DNA from: JAGMES01 sp023128035
Lineage (GTDB): Bacteria > Bacillota > Halanaerobiia > DY22613
NCBI GenBank assembly: GCA_030627905.1
Contig: DAOVRZ010000088.1
Span: 1-26,103, forward strand
Length of the DNA: 26,103 bases
Direction of reading: 5' to 3'
Under the pieces are notes generated by a model that saw nothing but the letters and a program-made list of their open reading frames with translations, made no database searches and was not told where the DNA came from. Below, in pieces: positions 1-6,890 of the stretch. Position 1 is the stretch's first letter, and every line of letters begins with the position of its first letter. The translations under genes and the position numbers were made by a program.

Positions 1-46
1 ATACATCAAAGGGGACCTTTTTGGAAACCTTTGATGTATTTTTTTT
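1..46 (+). terminator. Rho-independent terminator-like hairpin
   Basis: A 12-bp perfect inverted repeat (ATACATCAAAGG at 1-12, CCTTTGATGTAT at 28-39) with a 15-nt loop is followed directly by a run of eight T (39-46). This is the standard layout of an intrinsic terminator on the plus strand. It would end a transcript arriving from before the window. It lies just before a truncated condensation-domain remnant, so transcription into the broken module is probably cut off here. Confidence 0.6.
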
Positions 47-109
47 GAGTGGAAAAGGGTAAAATTTTAAGATTATTATTTACTGACAGAGTTTTTATCC
101 TAAAATCGG

Positions 110-3100
110 GGGTTTACTGTCAAAAAGCATGTCTCTTAACAGTATTGTCGGTATCTTCATCAACTCACTACCAGTTGTAATTCATACTGAAGAAAATGCT
201 ACAGTTAAAGAGCTATTGACCAAAGTAAATAATGAATTAGTGGACAGTAGAGATTATGAATATATGCCACTGGCGGAGATTCAGAAGCTGAGCAATCATA
301 CTGATAAACTCTTCGATTCGCTTATGGTATTTGAAAATTACCCACTAAGTTCAGCAAGCGAAGGAATAGATCTCGGATTTACAGTAAGATTTGACTCTGT
401 TCAGGAGTTAACCAACTATGATATGAGTATAACTGTAAGTTCTCATGAAACTATTGTTATGAAGCTTGCATACAATACTGAATTGTTCACTGAGAAGACC
501 ATGAATCGGATTGAGAGTCATTTATATCAGATCACGGATGCACTGTTAGCAGATGCAGATCGGTTAGTAGAAGAGATCAGTATTATCACCGATGCAGAGA
601 AAGCAGAGCTGTTGGTAGAGTTTAACAGATCAGAGCTAGAGTTCTCCAGAGATAAGACGATCTATCAACTCTTTGAAGAACAAGTTAACCTGACACCTGA
701 TAAACCAGCGGTTGTCTTTGAAGATCAAAGTTTAACTTATCGCGAACTGAATGCTAAGGCGAACCAACTGGCTAGAATCTTGAGGGAGAAAGGTGTCGCG
801 AAAGACCAGATCGTTGGCATCATGGTTGAACGGTCTCAGGAGATGATCATCGGTATCTTAGGTATTCTGAAAGCTGGTGGAGCATATCTCCCAATCGATT
901 ATGAGTATCCGGCAGAACGGATTAGTTATATGTTGGAGGATAGTGAGGCTCGTATTCTCTTAACCAACAAAGCCCTGAAAAATCTGATCCAGTTTACTGG
1001 TGAGATGATTCTGATTGAAGATCAAGAGTTATACACTGGTGATAGTTCCAACTTGAATGCTGTAAATGGACCAACAGATTTAGCATACTTGATCTATACA
1101 TCTGGTTCCACTGGGAAACCTAAAGGGGTTATGGTAGAGCATACTGATATCGCCAACTTGAAAGAATTCTTTGCCAAGTGGTTGGGTGTAACATCTGAGG
1201 ATAGAATTGTTCAGTTTGCCACCTGTGCCTTTGATGCATCAGTCGGGGAAGAGTATATGTGGGGCAACGCTATATATTCCAACCCGTCATACAATTAATA
1301 GTTTAGCCGACTTTGAACAGTTCTTGAACCAGACTGAGATCACCATTGCTACCTTACCGCCGATCTACTTAAGCAACTTGAATCCAGAGAAGGTATTCTT
1401 GTTACGCAAGGTAATCACAGCAGGTTCAACCACTAACTTTGAACTTATCAATAGGTGGGGAGACCGCCTTGAGTATATCAATGCCTATGGACCAACAGAG
1501 ACCACTATCTGTGCAACCGCCTTTAAGTGTACAGGTGATCTCAATAAATATCAGTCTGTTCCAATCGGAACTCCAATTGCCAATACTCAGGTCTATATCT
1601 TAGATCAAAATGATCGTCCAGTTCCAGTAGGGGCATTGGTGAACTTTGTGTATCTGGTGCTGGGGTAGCGCGAGGGTATCTGAATAGACCAGAACTGACG
1701 GCAGAGAAATTTGTAGAGAATCCATTGGTTCCAGGGGTAAGAATGTACAGAACTGGTGACCTGGCAAGATGGCTCCCTGATGGCAATATTGAGTTTTTAG
1801 GTCGGATTGATTATCAGGTGAAAATTAGAGGTTTCAGAATTGAGTTAGGTGAGATTGAGAATTGCTTATTGAGCCATGACCAGATCAGGGAGGTCGCAGT
1901 AATTGATCGAACAGATGCTTCAGGCAACAAGTATCTCTGTGCATACATTGTCTCTGAACGGGAACTGGAAATGACCGGATTTAAAGAATACTTAGGCCGG
2001 GAGCTCCCAGACTACATGATTCCAGCATTCTTCGTTGCATTGGAGAAACTGCCGTTAACTGCTAATGGCAAAGTTAACCGTAAAGCACTACCAGAACCTG
2101 AAAGTAATCTGAGAAAAGCGGTAGATTATGTAGCTCCAGAGAATGAGATTGAAAAACAACTTCTCAATATCTGGCGAGATATCCTGAATGTAGAAGTTGT
2201 AGGAGTTACAGATCACTTCTTTGATATCGGTGGACATTCAATTCTGGCGATGAAAGTAGTATCAAAAGCCTTTGCCCTCGGGTGGAACTTAACTGTTCAA
2301 GATATCTTTGAATACCCAACAATCCGTGAGCAAGCATTGAAAATTAGCGGAGGAGTCAAAGAGAAGTCAATGATCGATTCAGATATTGAGCTTCAAGAAC
2401 AGTTACCTGAAGTCAGTGATTTAGGCAGAATATCTGCTCAAAGAATACGGCTGGAAAATGTACTGCTGACTGGGGTAACGGGCTTCCTGGGAGTTCACTT
2501 GTTAACTGAGCTATTAACAAGTACATCTGCTAAGATATATGCTCTGGTTCGCGGCAAGGATCTGCTGGCGGCAAGAGAACGCTTGACCAAACTTGTAGAG
2601 TTCTATTTTGATCAAGAAGTTAGTAAACTGTTGGATGAAAGAGTTATAATATTGAATGGTGACATCACACTCCACCACTTTGGCCTAACAGATGAGGCTT
2701 ATCAAGAACTTGGTGAAACAGTTGATACAATTTTACATCCAGCAGCTTTAGTTAAACATTTTGGTAACTATGCAGATTTCGAGAAGGTCAACGTTCTGGG
2801 AACTCAGGAGATAATTGATTTTGCAATGACCTATGGAATCAGACTGAACCATATTTCGACAACCAGTGTATCTGGTACTATGGCAAAAGCTGATCATGAA
2901 TTGATCTTTACAGAATGTGACTTCTATATCGGGCAGAACTATGATGAAAATGTGTATGTCAGAAGCAAATTTGCTGGTGAAAGCAGGATCATTAAAGCAA
3001 TGCATAAAGGATTAAAGGCTACTATCTTCAGAGTTGGTAATCTGACAGGGCGTTTTCTGGATGGACAGTTCCAGGCCAATATCGCTGACAACGCATTCTA

Positions 3101-3575
3101 TACGAGGATCAAGACTATGATTGAGATAGGAGCAATAAATCTGGAGTTGCTAGAACAATCCATGGAGTTCACCCCGATAGATCTTTGTAGTAGAGCAATT
3201 GTACAGATCATGCAAACAGAAGAAGCAGAAGGGCGAGTCTTCCATGTATATAATCACAAACGTGCAGAGGTGAAGCAGGTTGTCAATGTATGTCAAGAAC
3301 TAGGAATTAAGCTTCAGACTTTAAATACTGAAGAGTTTAATCAATACATGGCAGCAACAGCCGAAGATGAAGTAACCTCTGAACTTTTAGCAAGAATGGT
3401 CGCTTACTATCAGCCAGAAGGGGATGATGAATATTGCGTACCAGTCAAAGTTGATGCCAAACTAACAATCGAATATCTCTCCAGGATAGATTTTGAATGG
3501 TCAGAGATTGATGCAGAATACATTACTAAAGTGATCAAGTACATGGATAAGGTTGGATTTATCCAGGTCAAGTAG
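110..3575 (+). pseudogene. Broken NRPS module: C (3' part)-A-T-reductase
   Basis: Remnant of a terminal NRPS module. The 3' part of a condensation domain (motif VGIFINSLP) leads into an adenylation domain (TSGSTGKPKG, NAYGPTETT, YRTGD, a lysine-bearing A10), a carrier domain (GGHS, Ser codon at 2238) and a thioester-reductase domain. The reductase has Rossmann motif TGVTGFLG at 2469 and Y/K of YVRSK at 2955 and 2967. Such domains release the chain NADPH-dependently as aldehyde or alcohol. Frame is lost twice: near 1265, where about four residues after the FDAS motif are missing, the Trp of FDASVWE is Gly and the frame shifts; and near 1633, where one missing base would restore VGVIGELC. A third shift is likely near 122, since GFTV reads in another frame at 110-121. 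Only the 1725-3575 stretch is long and open. The specificity residues that survive are Phe-type. It looks visibly richer in G+C than the live operon. The domain calls are firm; pseudogene status assumes no assembly errors. Confidence 0.88.
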
Positions 3576-3597
3576 GGATAGAGACCACTTCTTTCTT

Positions 3598-3655
3598 ATA
3601 ATGTACCCTACAGGGTAGACTTTTTTAAAAGTGTCTACTCTATAGGGTACATTAT
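3598..3655. repeat. 58-bp near-perfect palindrome at a remnant junction
   Basis: Two 23-nt arms (3598-3620 and 3633-3655) are reverse complements with two mismatches, around a 12-nt T/A-rich loop that can itself pair TTTT with AAAA. The arms begin ATAATGTACCC and end GGGTACATTAT. It starts 22 bases after the stop of the first reductase domain, and the second reductase remnant starts exactly where it ends. There is no T run after it, so a simple terminator is less likely than a small palindromic insertion or a deletion scar. No other copy was seen in this window. Confidence 0.7.
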
Positions 3656-4146
3656 ACCTGACTGGTCGCTATGAGGATGGACATTTTCAACACAATATTG
3701 CTGAAAATGCCTTCTATGCTAATCTCAAAGGTTTAGTAGAAATGGGTGCTGTTGTGTTAGAAGTTCTGGAACAAAGAATTGAGTTGACTCTAATCGACTT
3801 ATGTAGTAAAGCTATAGTGGAGATTATGCAAACAGCAGATGCAGCAAAGAAAGCCTTTCATATTTACAATCATCAACTAGTGAAGATGGATGATCTCATC
3901 AAAGCTTTCAAAGAACAGAGATGTAAGATTGATACACTAGATCCACAAGCCTTCAGCGATATGTTAAATACAATCCTTACCGAAGACAAGGAACAGGAGA
4001 AAGTAGAATTGTTGTCAAGAATGATGGCATACAATACTATGGAACAGCAGGAAGGTTATGATGCATTAATAGAAATTGATTTATCTTTGACAGTAGAGTA
4101 TCTAATGAAAATAGTCCGCTATATGAAGGATGTAAAATATATCTAA
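3655..4146 (+). pseudogene. C-terminal shard of a second thioester-reductase domain
   Basis: The open frame from 3655 to the stop at 4144-4146 begins LTGRYEDGHFQ and aligns with the end of the reductase just upstream (NLTGRFLDGQFQ), continuing through a shared IDLCSKAIVEIMQT-type stretch. No Rossmann half, no catalytic Tyr/Lys and no carrier domain are present, so it cannot work alone. The first internal ATG is at 3742 and has no convincing ribosome-binding site. Relative to the first copy, about 15 residues are missing near the C-terminus, between EYL and the final MKDV-type segment. It is a diverged paralogue rather than a recent duplicate. Its left edge coincides with the palindrome, which suggests a rearrangement breakpoint. 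Confidence 0.8.
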
Positions 4147-4167
4147 TTGCCTATAAGACTGCTTCAC

Positions 4168-4288
4168 GATGTACGTGTACGATTAGTAAAATATTATGGT
4201 TATGTTGAAGATTTTATCAGGTAAATGTATTGGGGACTGAAGGGGTTATCGAATTAATGCTAGTACAATATATAGATCTTTTGATTGA
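4168..4288 (+). pseudogene. Middle shard of a reductase domain, frameshifted
   Basis: From about 4168 the reading RLVKYYGYVEDF, followed after a shift at 4219-4220 by VNVLGTEGVIEL, matches the reductase stretch ALVKHFGNYADFEKVNVLGTQEII at 2737-2820. The frame changes between the two pieces and no start is visible. This segment belongs before the fragment at 3655-4146 in a normal reductase but lies after it. The region was therefore shuffled, or at least three reductase copies once existed. Recognition rests on a short alignment done by eye. Confidence 0.62.
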
Positions 4289-4399
4289 TAAAAGGTTTTT
4301 TACAATAAAAACTAAATATTATAATATAATCTAAAAATATTAAAAATTACTTTAATTGTATAAAAATAAACAAATATTTTTATAAAAAAATTAATATAT
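4289..4399. other. AT-rich spacer without a gene
   Basis: This stretch is almost entirely A and T, with several TATAAT-like hexamers (for example around 4320-4330). No open frame or RNA fold was recognised. It probably separates the reductase shards from the promoter zone of the small gene at 4537. Confidence 0.5.
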
Positions 4400-4428
4400 T
4401 TTACTAAAAGATAGAGGAAATATAAATA
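4400..4428 (+). promoter_or_regulatory. Possible sigma-A promoter of the AidA/PixA-like gene
   Basis: TTTACT (4400-4405) and TAAATA (4423-4428) are separated by 17 bases, upstream of the small gene at 4537. The surroundings are so AT-rich that chance matches are likely, hence the modest confidence. The repeats at 4436-4458 would lie at the expected transcription start. Confidence 0.3.
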
Positions 4429-4435
4429 TTATATG

Positions 4436-4458
4436 GTATACATAGTAGTGTATACATA
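4436..4458. promoter_or_regulatory. Direct repeat GTATACATA, candidate operator
   Basis: GTATACATA occurs at 4436-4444 and again at 4450-4458, a 14-bp period. Each copy contains the self-complementary hexamer GTATAC. The pair lies just downstream of a possible promoter and about 80 bases before the start of the small gene, a plausible place for a regulator to bind. No regulator was identified. Confidence 0.35.
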
Positions 4459-4536
4459 CTCATGAATACACAATAATGAAAGGAGGTAAATAAATTTATT
4501 CGCGAGGGTTAAACAAAACTGAAGGAGGCATAATGA

Positions 4537-4932
4537 ATGAAAAATGTGGAAGTTTTAATTGTTGTTGATGTTGAGAATGCTTTAGCACAAGGTTTGAGCA
4601 GTAATCTCTATATGATAGACTCAAATAAATACGTAGGGTCATATCGTGAGGGGACGAACGAATTAACAACTTGTTGCAAAAATGGTCAAATTATTAAATG
4701 GAGAGTAGTTGGAGTTAGTCCTGATAGTAGTGTTAGTATTGAAAAATTTTCTGGAACAGCCACTAATGATTATATTATAATGCCAAAAAAGAAAGATGAT
4801 TCAGGAGAAGAATATTGGGAAGCTAGAGTGGAAGCTAATGGTCGTAATCATAACCCTCAGTATAATTTATTCTTAAATATGAATGGTAAAATTCTATCCT
4901 TTGACCCTTTCTTGAACATTGAGGATAATTAA
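4537..4932 (+). CDS. AidA/PixA-family (inclusion body protein-like) protein
   Basis: A 131-residue protein with no signal peptide or membrane segment. It fits the AidA/PixA family: an N-terminal DVLIVVD-like strand (here VEVLIVVDVENAL), then NLYMIDSNKYVGS, EGTNELTTCCKNGQ, IIKWRVVGVSPDS, a central WEARVEANG and a C-terminal GKILSFDPFL. PixA is a cytoplasmic inclusion-body protein of Xenorhabdus, and AidA proteins elsewhere are linked to quorum sensing; the molecular activity is unknown. The ATG at 4537 is chosen because AAGGAGG (4522-4528) lies 8 bases upstream; ATG 4533 is out of frame. A second good ribosome site (AGGAGGT, 4481-4487) lies further up with no clear ORF after it. The gene is intact although everything around it is decayed, which suggests selection or recent arrival. 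The family call rests on remembered motif order. Confidence 0.8.
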   Translation: MKNVEVLIVVDVENALAQGLSSNLYMIDSNKYVGSYREGTNELTTCCKNGQIIKWRVVGVSPDSSVSIEKFSGTATNDYIIMPKKKDDSGEEYWEARVEANGRNHNPQYNLFLNMNGKILSFDPFLNIEDN

Positions 4933-4959
4933 TAAATGTGAATGCAAATTCACTTTATT
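4931..4959 (+). terminator. Hairpin just after the AidA/PixA-like gene
   Basis: AATAAA plus GTGAA (4931-4942, one bulged T) pairs with TTCAC plus TTTATT (4949-4959) around a 6-nt loop, overlapping the stop codon. The position suits a terminator, but no T run follows, so efficiency is doubtful. Confidence 0.42.
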
Positions 4960-5107
4960 AGAGTCCGTTTCAAAAAAAGCTTAGCTAACATCAATATAAT
5001 TATATTGCAAAAACTCTGTCTTGATCCAGAAGAAGTCTATATAGAGTGGTTAAAGTGTTGCTAAACCACAAGACCTGGAGTTCAAGTCTATAAAATTAGG
5101 GTTACTA
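4960..5107. other. Spacer without a recognised gene
   Basis: No ORF of note. GTGGTT and AACCAC form a 6-bp hairpin near 5046-5069. It is followed by GTTCAAGTC, which resembles a tRNA T-loop, but no full cloverleaf or acceptor stem could be built. Confidence 0.4.
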
Positions 5108-5137
5108 CTCAGGCATTCCATTATTGGGATGCCTGAG
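5108..5137. repeat. 12-bp inverted repeat CTCAGGCATTCC
   Basis: CTCAGGCATTCC (5108-5119) pairs fully with GGGATGCCTGAG (5126-5137), allowing one G-U, with a 6-nt loop. A further copy, CTCAGGCATCCC, lies at 5201-5212 inside the transposase remnant. No T run follows. It may be a leftover of the insertion sequence or a terminator of its minus-strand gene. Confidence 0.55.
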
Positions 5138-5158
5138 ATACTAGCAGACCATGGTCTT

Positions 5159-5961
5159 TTACCCCATGCTTAATATAAGCAACACAAATAAAGGGACACC
5201 CTCAGGCATCCCTTTACCATTCTTGCGACATGTAGAAATATAACTACGTATCCTACAAAACGAATTAGCCTCTTCTTTACTTCGAAAACAACCTGAGATT
5301 TTTTGCCTCAGTTTTATCCTTCGTATATCACGTTCTGCAAGGCTGTTATCAAAGGGTATGCCAGAGTCATACATAAATGAAAGTGTCTCAAATATTAAAT
5401 TTTTCCAGCTTATTTTGTCATGAACTGCATAATGATGAGCTGGTCAGTAGATGCACTATGGAGCCATTTTGTCTTGCCGTAACAACGCATTCCACTTTCA
5501 TCAAAATTTACTACCTCAGCTGCTTAAAGTTGTTCTATTATAGAAATTTCCGCTTCTTCAAGACTTTTATAAAGTCGATTGTTTACGTTTATCAGTGTTC
5601 CTTCACTCAAATTATGTCCTGTATCATCACTTATGATCTCTGTAGATCTTTTGAGAGGTAATAACTGATAGCTTGTCAGGTACGACATTAATGCTTACAT
5701 ATTTATCCCATATTGAACAGGCTGTTTTACATCCTCAGGGAACTCAGTTTTGTGTACTTTCTTACAATTTGGACACTCCACCTCATGTAGTCTGAATTCT
5801 GTTACAGTTATCTTAATAACAGGCATATCAAACATCTGTCTTGTATGGATTTCACCCGCAACATCAGATAAATAACATCCATATATACATGAATGCACAT
5901 TAATATCAATAACTTCATCTAGGTTTTCGATCTTTTCAAGGATATTGAATTTTTTTAACAA
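5159..5961 (-). pseudogene. Decayed IS66-family transposase
   Basis: Minus-strand remnant of an IS66-type DDE transposase. The piece starting at 5961 carries the zinc-binding region: RQMFDMP, VTEFRLHEVECPNCKKVH, then FPEDVKQPVQYG. It runs into a stop at 5695 and continues with SYLTSYQLLPLKRS, GHNLSEGTLINVN and FDESGMRCYGKTKWLH (first catalytic Asp near 5500), interrupted by further stops. The last piece (5374-5159) has the C-terminal signature PFDNSLAERDIR and KISGCFRS. The N-terminal coil and roughly 200 residues between the first Asp and the C-terminal signature are gone, and the end after CRKNGK is abnormal. Members normally run near 500 residues; this is about half. It cannot be active. 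The companion small genes usual in IS66 elements were not seen, nor were clear terminal repeats. Confidence 0.88.
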
Positions 5962-6191
5962 GATATATTAAACTCGGAATATATTGTCAAATTAAACAAA
6001 GGGATTCAAATACGACGTTTATGATATATTAATGATACCATGAGTTGATGAAAGAAAACTATGCAAAATATAAAAATTCTCAAAAAAAACTGGATTCTTT
6101 ATAATAAAAATTCCAAAATGCAAATAATAAATTTCATCAATTGCACAAAGATAAATAATACCATAGCCCCTATCTTATTTAAAGGTGGGGG
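5962..6191. other. Spacer with one hairpin
   Basis: AT-rich and without a supported gene; the one plus-strand frame here (from 6061) matches nothing recognised. ATAGCCCC (6163-6170) pairs with GGGGCTAT (6188-6195) across a 17-nt loop, a terminator-like hairpin without a convincing T run. It lies at the 3' edge of the next minus-strand transposase shard and may have belonged to that element. Confidence 0.4.
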
Positions 6192-6422
6192 CTATTTGAC
6201 GTTTACGTTATCATTACAAATATCTGGTGGAATCATGTTTTTCTTGGTTTGTGTTACGGTTGTAGTTGAATAATCTGTTATTGATGATAGTTTATCTTCT
6301 CCACCAATATACCCCATGTCTGCTATCAGATAAGGAATTGATAATCCTATCTTTTTTAGATGTTTTAAAGAGGGCAATAACACTTTCTGATCTAAAACTT
6401 TAGAATTTGCAATTATTGCAGG
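6192..6422 (-). pseudogene. Shard of a second DDE-type transposase
   Basis: The minus-strand frame open from about 6422 reads IIANSKVLDQKVLLPSLKHL, then IPYLIADMGYIGGEDK and TTTVTQTKKNMIPP. The pattern of D-x-K-V-L-L-P followed by IADMGYI is typical of the middle of IS4/IS1182-like DDE transposases, with the second catalytic Asp in ADMGY. Only about 75 codons survive. There is no N-terminal part or catalytic Glu, and the GTG at 6383 is an arbitrary internal start. The exact IS family cannot be set from this piece. It is oriented like the IS66 remnant, but nothing shows they belonged to one element. Confidence 0.62.
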
Positions 6423-6558
6423 AGTTAGTGGAAAAACTGTTCAGAGAGCAGAGAGTGGTAATCAAATTAGTAATGAAAGTTTAAAATGTTTGGCTGGTGC
6501 TTTTGATATTGACTTAGAGTATCAAAGGAAGAGCAATTTAGTTGTTAAAAGAATTTGA
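6391..6558 (+). pseudogene. Shard of an XRE-like helix-turn-helix regulator
   Basis: The plus-strand frame from 6391 to the TGA at 6556-6558 reads FAIIAGVSGKTVQRAESGNQ and then ISNESLKCLAGAFDID. This is the classic spacing of an XRE/Cro-type helix-turn-helix: an A-G-V-S turn, T-x-Q-R recognition helix, E-x-G, then S-x-E-S-L-K-x-L-A. There is no start codon or ribosome site, a stop precedes the frame at 6388, and the first helix is missing. It is therefore an N-terminally truncated relic. Its left end meets and slightly overlaps the minus-strand transposase shard, which marks an insertion or deletion junction. Confidence 0.55.
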
Positions 6559-6743
6559 TGAATGGATGAAAATATTGTTTTTATTTGACAACAATAGATA
6601 TATTCAGAACCCTTTCTAGTCTGGATAAAGTGAAGAGGTTATATTGAAAAACGACTATTTTTTAATTGGTCGTTTTCTGGTTATTTTTTACATTAAATAA
6701 TATTAATAAGTAGTTTGCTTATATAATTATTTTCAGATATTAC
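6559..6743. other. Spacer before the operon promoter
   Basis: AT-rich spacer holding no recognisable coding frame. Its only clear structure is the terminator-like hairpin at 6646-6677, listed separately. Confidence 0.5.
6646..6677 (+). terminator. Terminator-like hairpin upstream of the operon
   Basis: AAAAACGAC (6647-6655) pairs with GTCGTTTTC (6669-6677) around a 13-nt A/T loop. A broken T run (TTATTTTTT) begins four bases later. It would stop read-through from the decayed region and insulate the operon promoter. Confidence 0.5.
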
Positions 6744-6772
6744 TTGATTTTTAAATTAATTTGCTGTATAAT
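6744..6772 (+). promoter_or_regulatory. Sigma-A promoter of the NRPS/PKS operon
   Basis: TTGATT (6744-6749) and a perfect TATAAT (6767-6772) are separated by 17 bases. Transcription would start near 6779, giving a leader of about 110 bases before the TTG start at 6891. The leader holds no obvious riboswitch. It is the best promoter in the non-coding left part and the only one seen for the three-gene operon. Confidence 0.6.
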
Positions 6773-6778
6773 TACAAC

Positions 6779-6791
6779 ATAGTTTAACTAT
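6779..6791. promoter_or_regulatory. Palindrome at the predicted transcription start
   Basis: ATAGTTTAACTAT is a perfect palindrome with 6-bp arms around a central T. It lies at the expected +1 of the operon promoter, with imperfect ACA/TGT extension outside. The position suits a repressor operator. No regulator gene lies intact nearby. Confidence 0.35.
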
Positions 6792-6876
6792 TGTAGAATA
6801 TATTCAGGTAATAACACTTAAAATTTATTTTATTGAAATGTTTCTTTGAAAATATTTATTCAAACAAAAAATCTAT

Positions 6877-6883
6877 GAGGGTG
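6877..6883 (+). promoter_or_regulatory. Ribosome-binding site setting a TTG start
   Basis: GAGGGTG ends 7 bases before the TTG at 6891. The first in-frame ATG lies far inside the conserved condensation domain (Met21 of TMQEG), so the TTG is the best-supported start. A TTG start would lower initiation of this very large protein. Confidence 0.6.
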
Positions 6884-6890
6884 ATTATAA

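Noticed and set aside
1541..1786. Minus-strand ORF inside the broken module
   Set aside because: A shadow of the conserved A-domain coding strand, with no ribosome site or family features. The same applies to the other antisense ORFs within 2748-23759.
3742..4146. Independent 134-residue protein
   Set aside because: The similarity to the reductase C-terminus continues upstream of the ATG to 3655, so it is the tail of a truncated domain and not a separate gene.
5040..5095. Possible tRNA gene or relic
   Set aside because: A D-arm-like AGAGTGGTTAAAG and a T-loop-like GTTCAAGTC occur in order, but no acceptor stem, no proper anticodon stem and only a poor T stem can be formed.
5377..5661. Plus-strand 94-codon ORF
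   Set aside because: It is antisense to the IS66 transposase remnant, whose minus-strand reading has clear family motifs; this frame has none.
6163..6195. Riboswitch or T-box leader
   Set aside because: Only a simple 8-bp stem with a 17-nt loop is present; no conserved riboswitch or T-box sequence was found, and no gene follows in a suitable position.
6061..6273. Plus-strand 70-codon ORF
   Set aside because: No ribosome site, low-complexity N-terminus, no recognisable family, and it runs across the hairpin and the antisense transposase shard.
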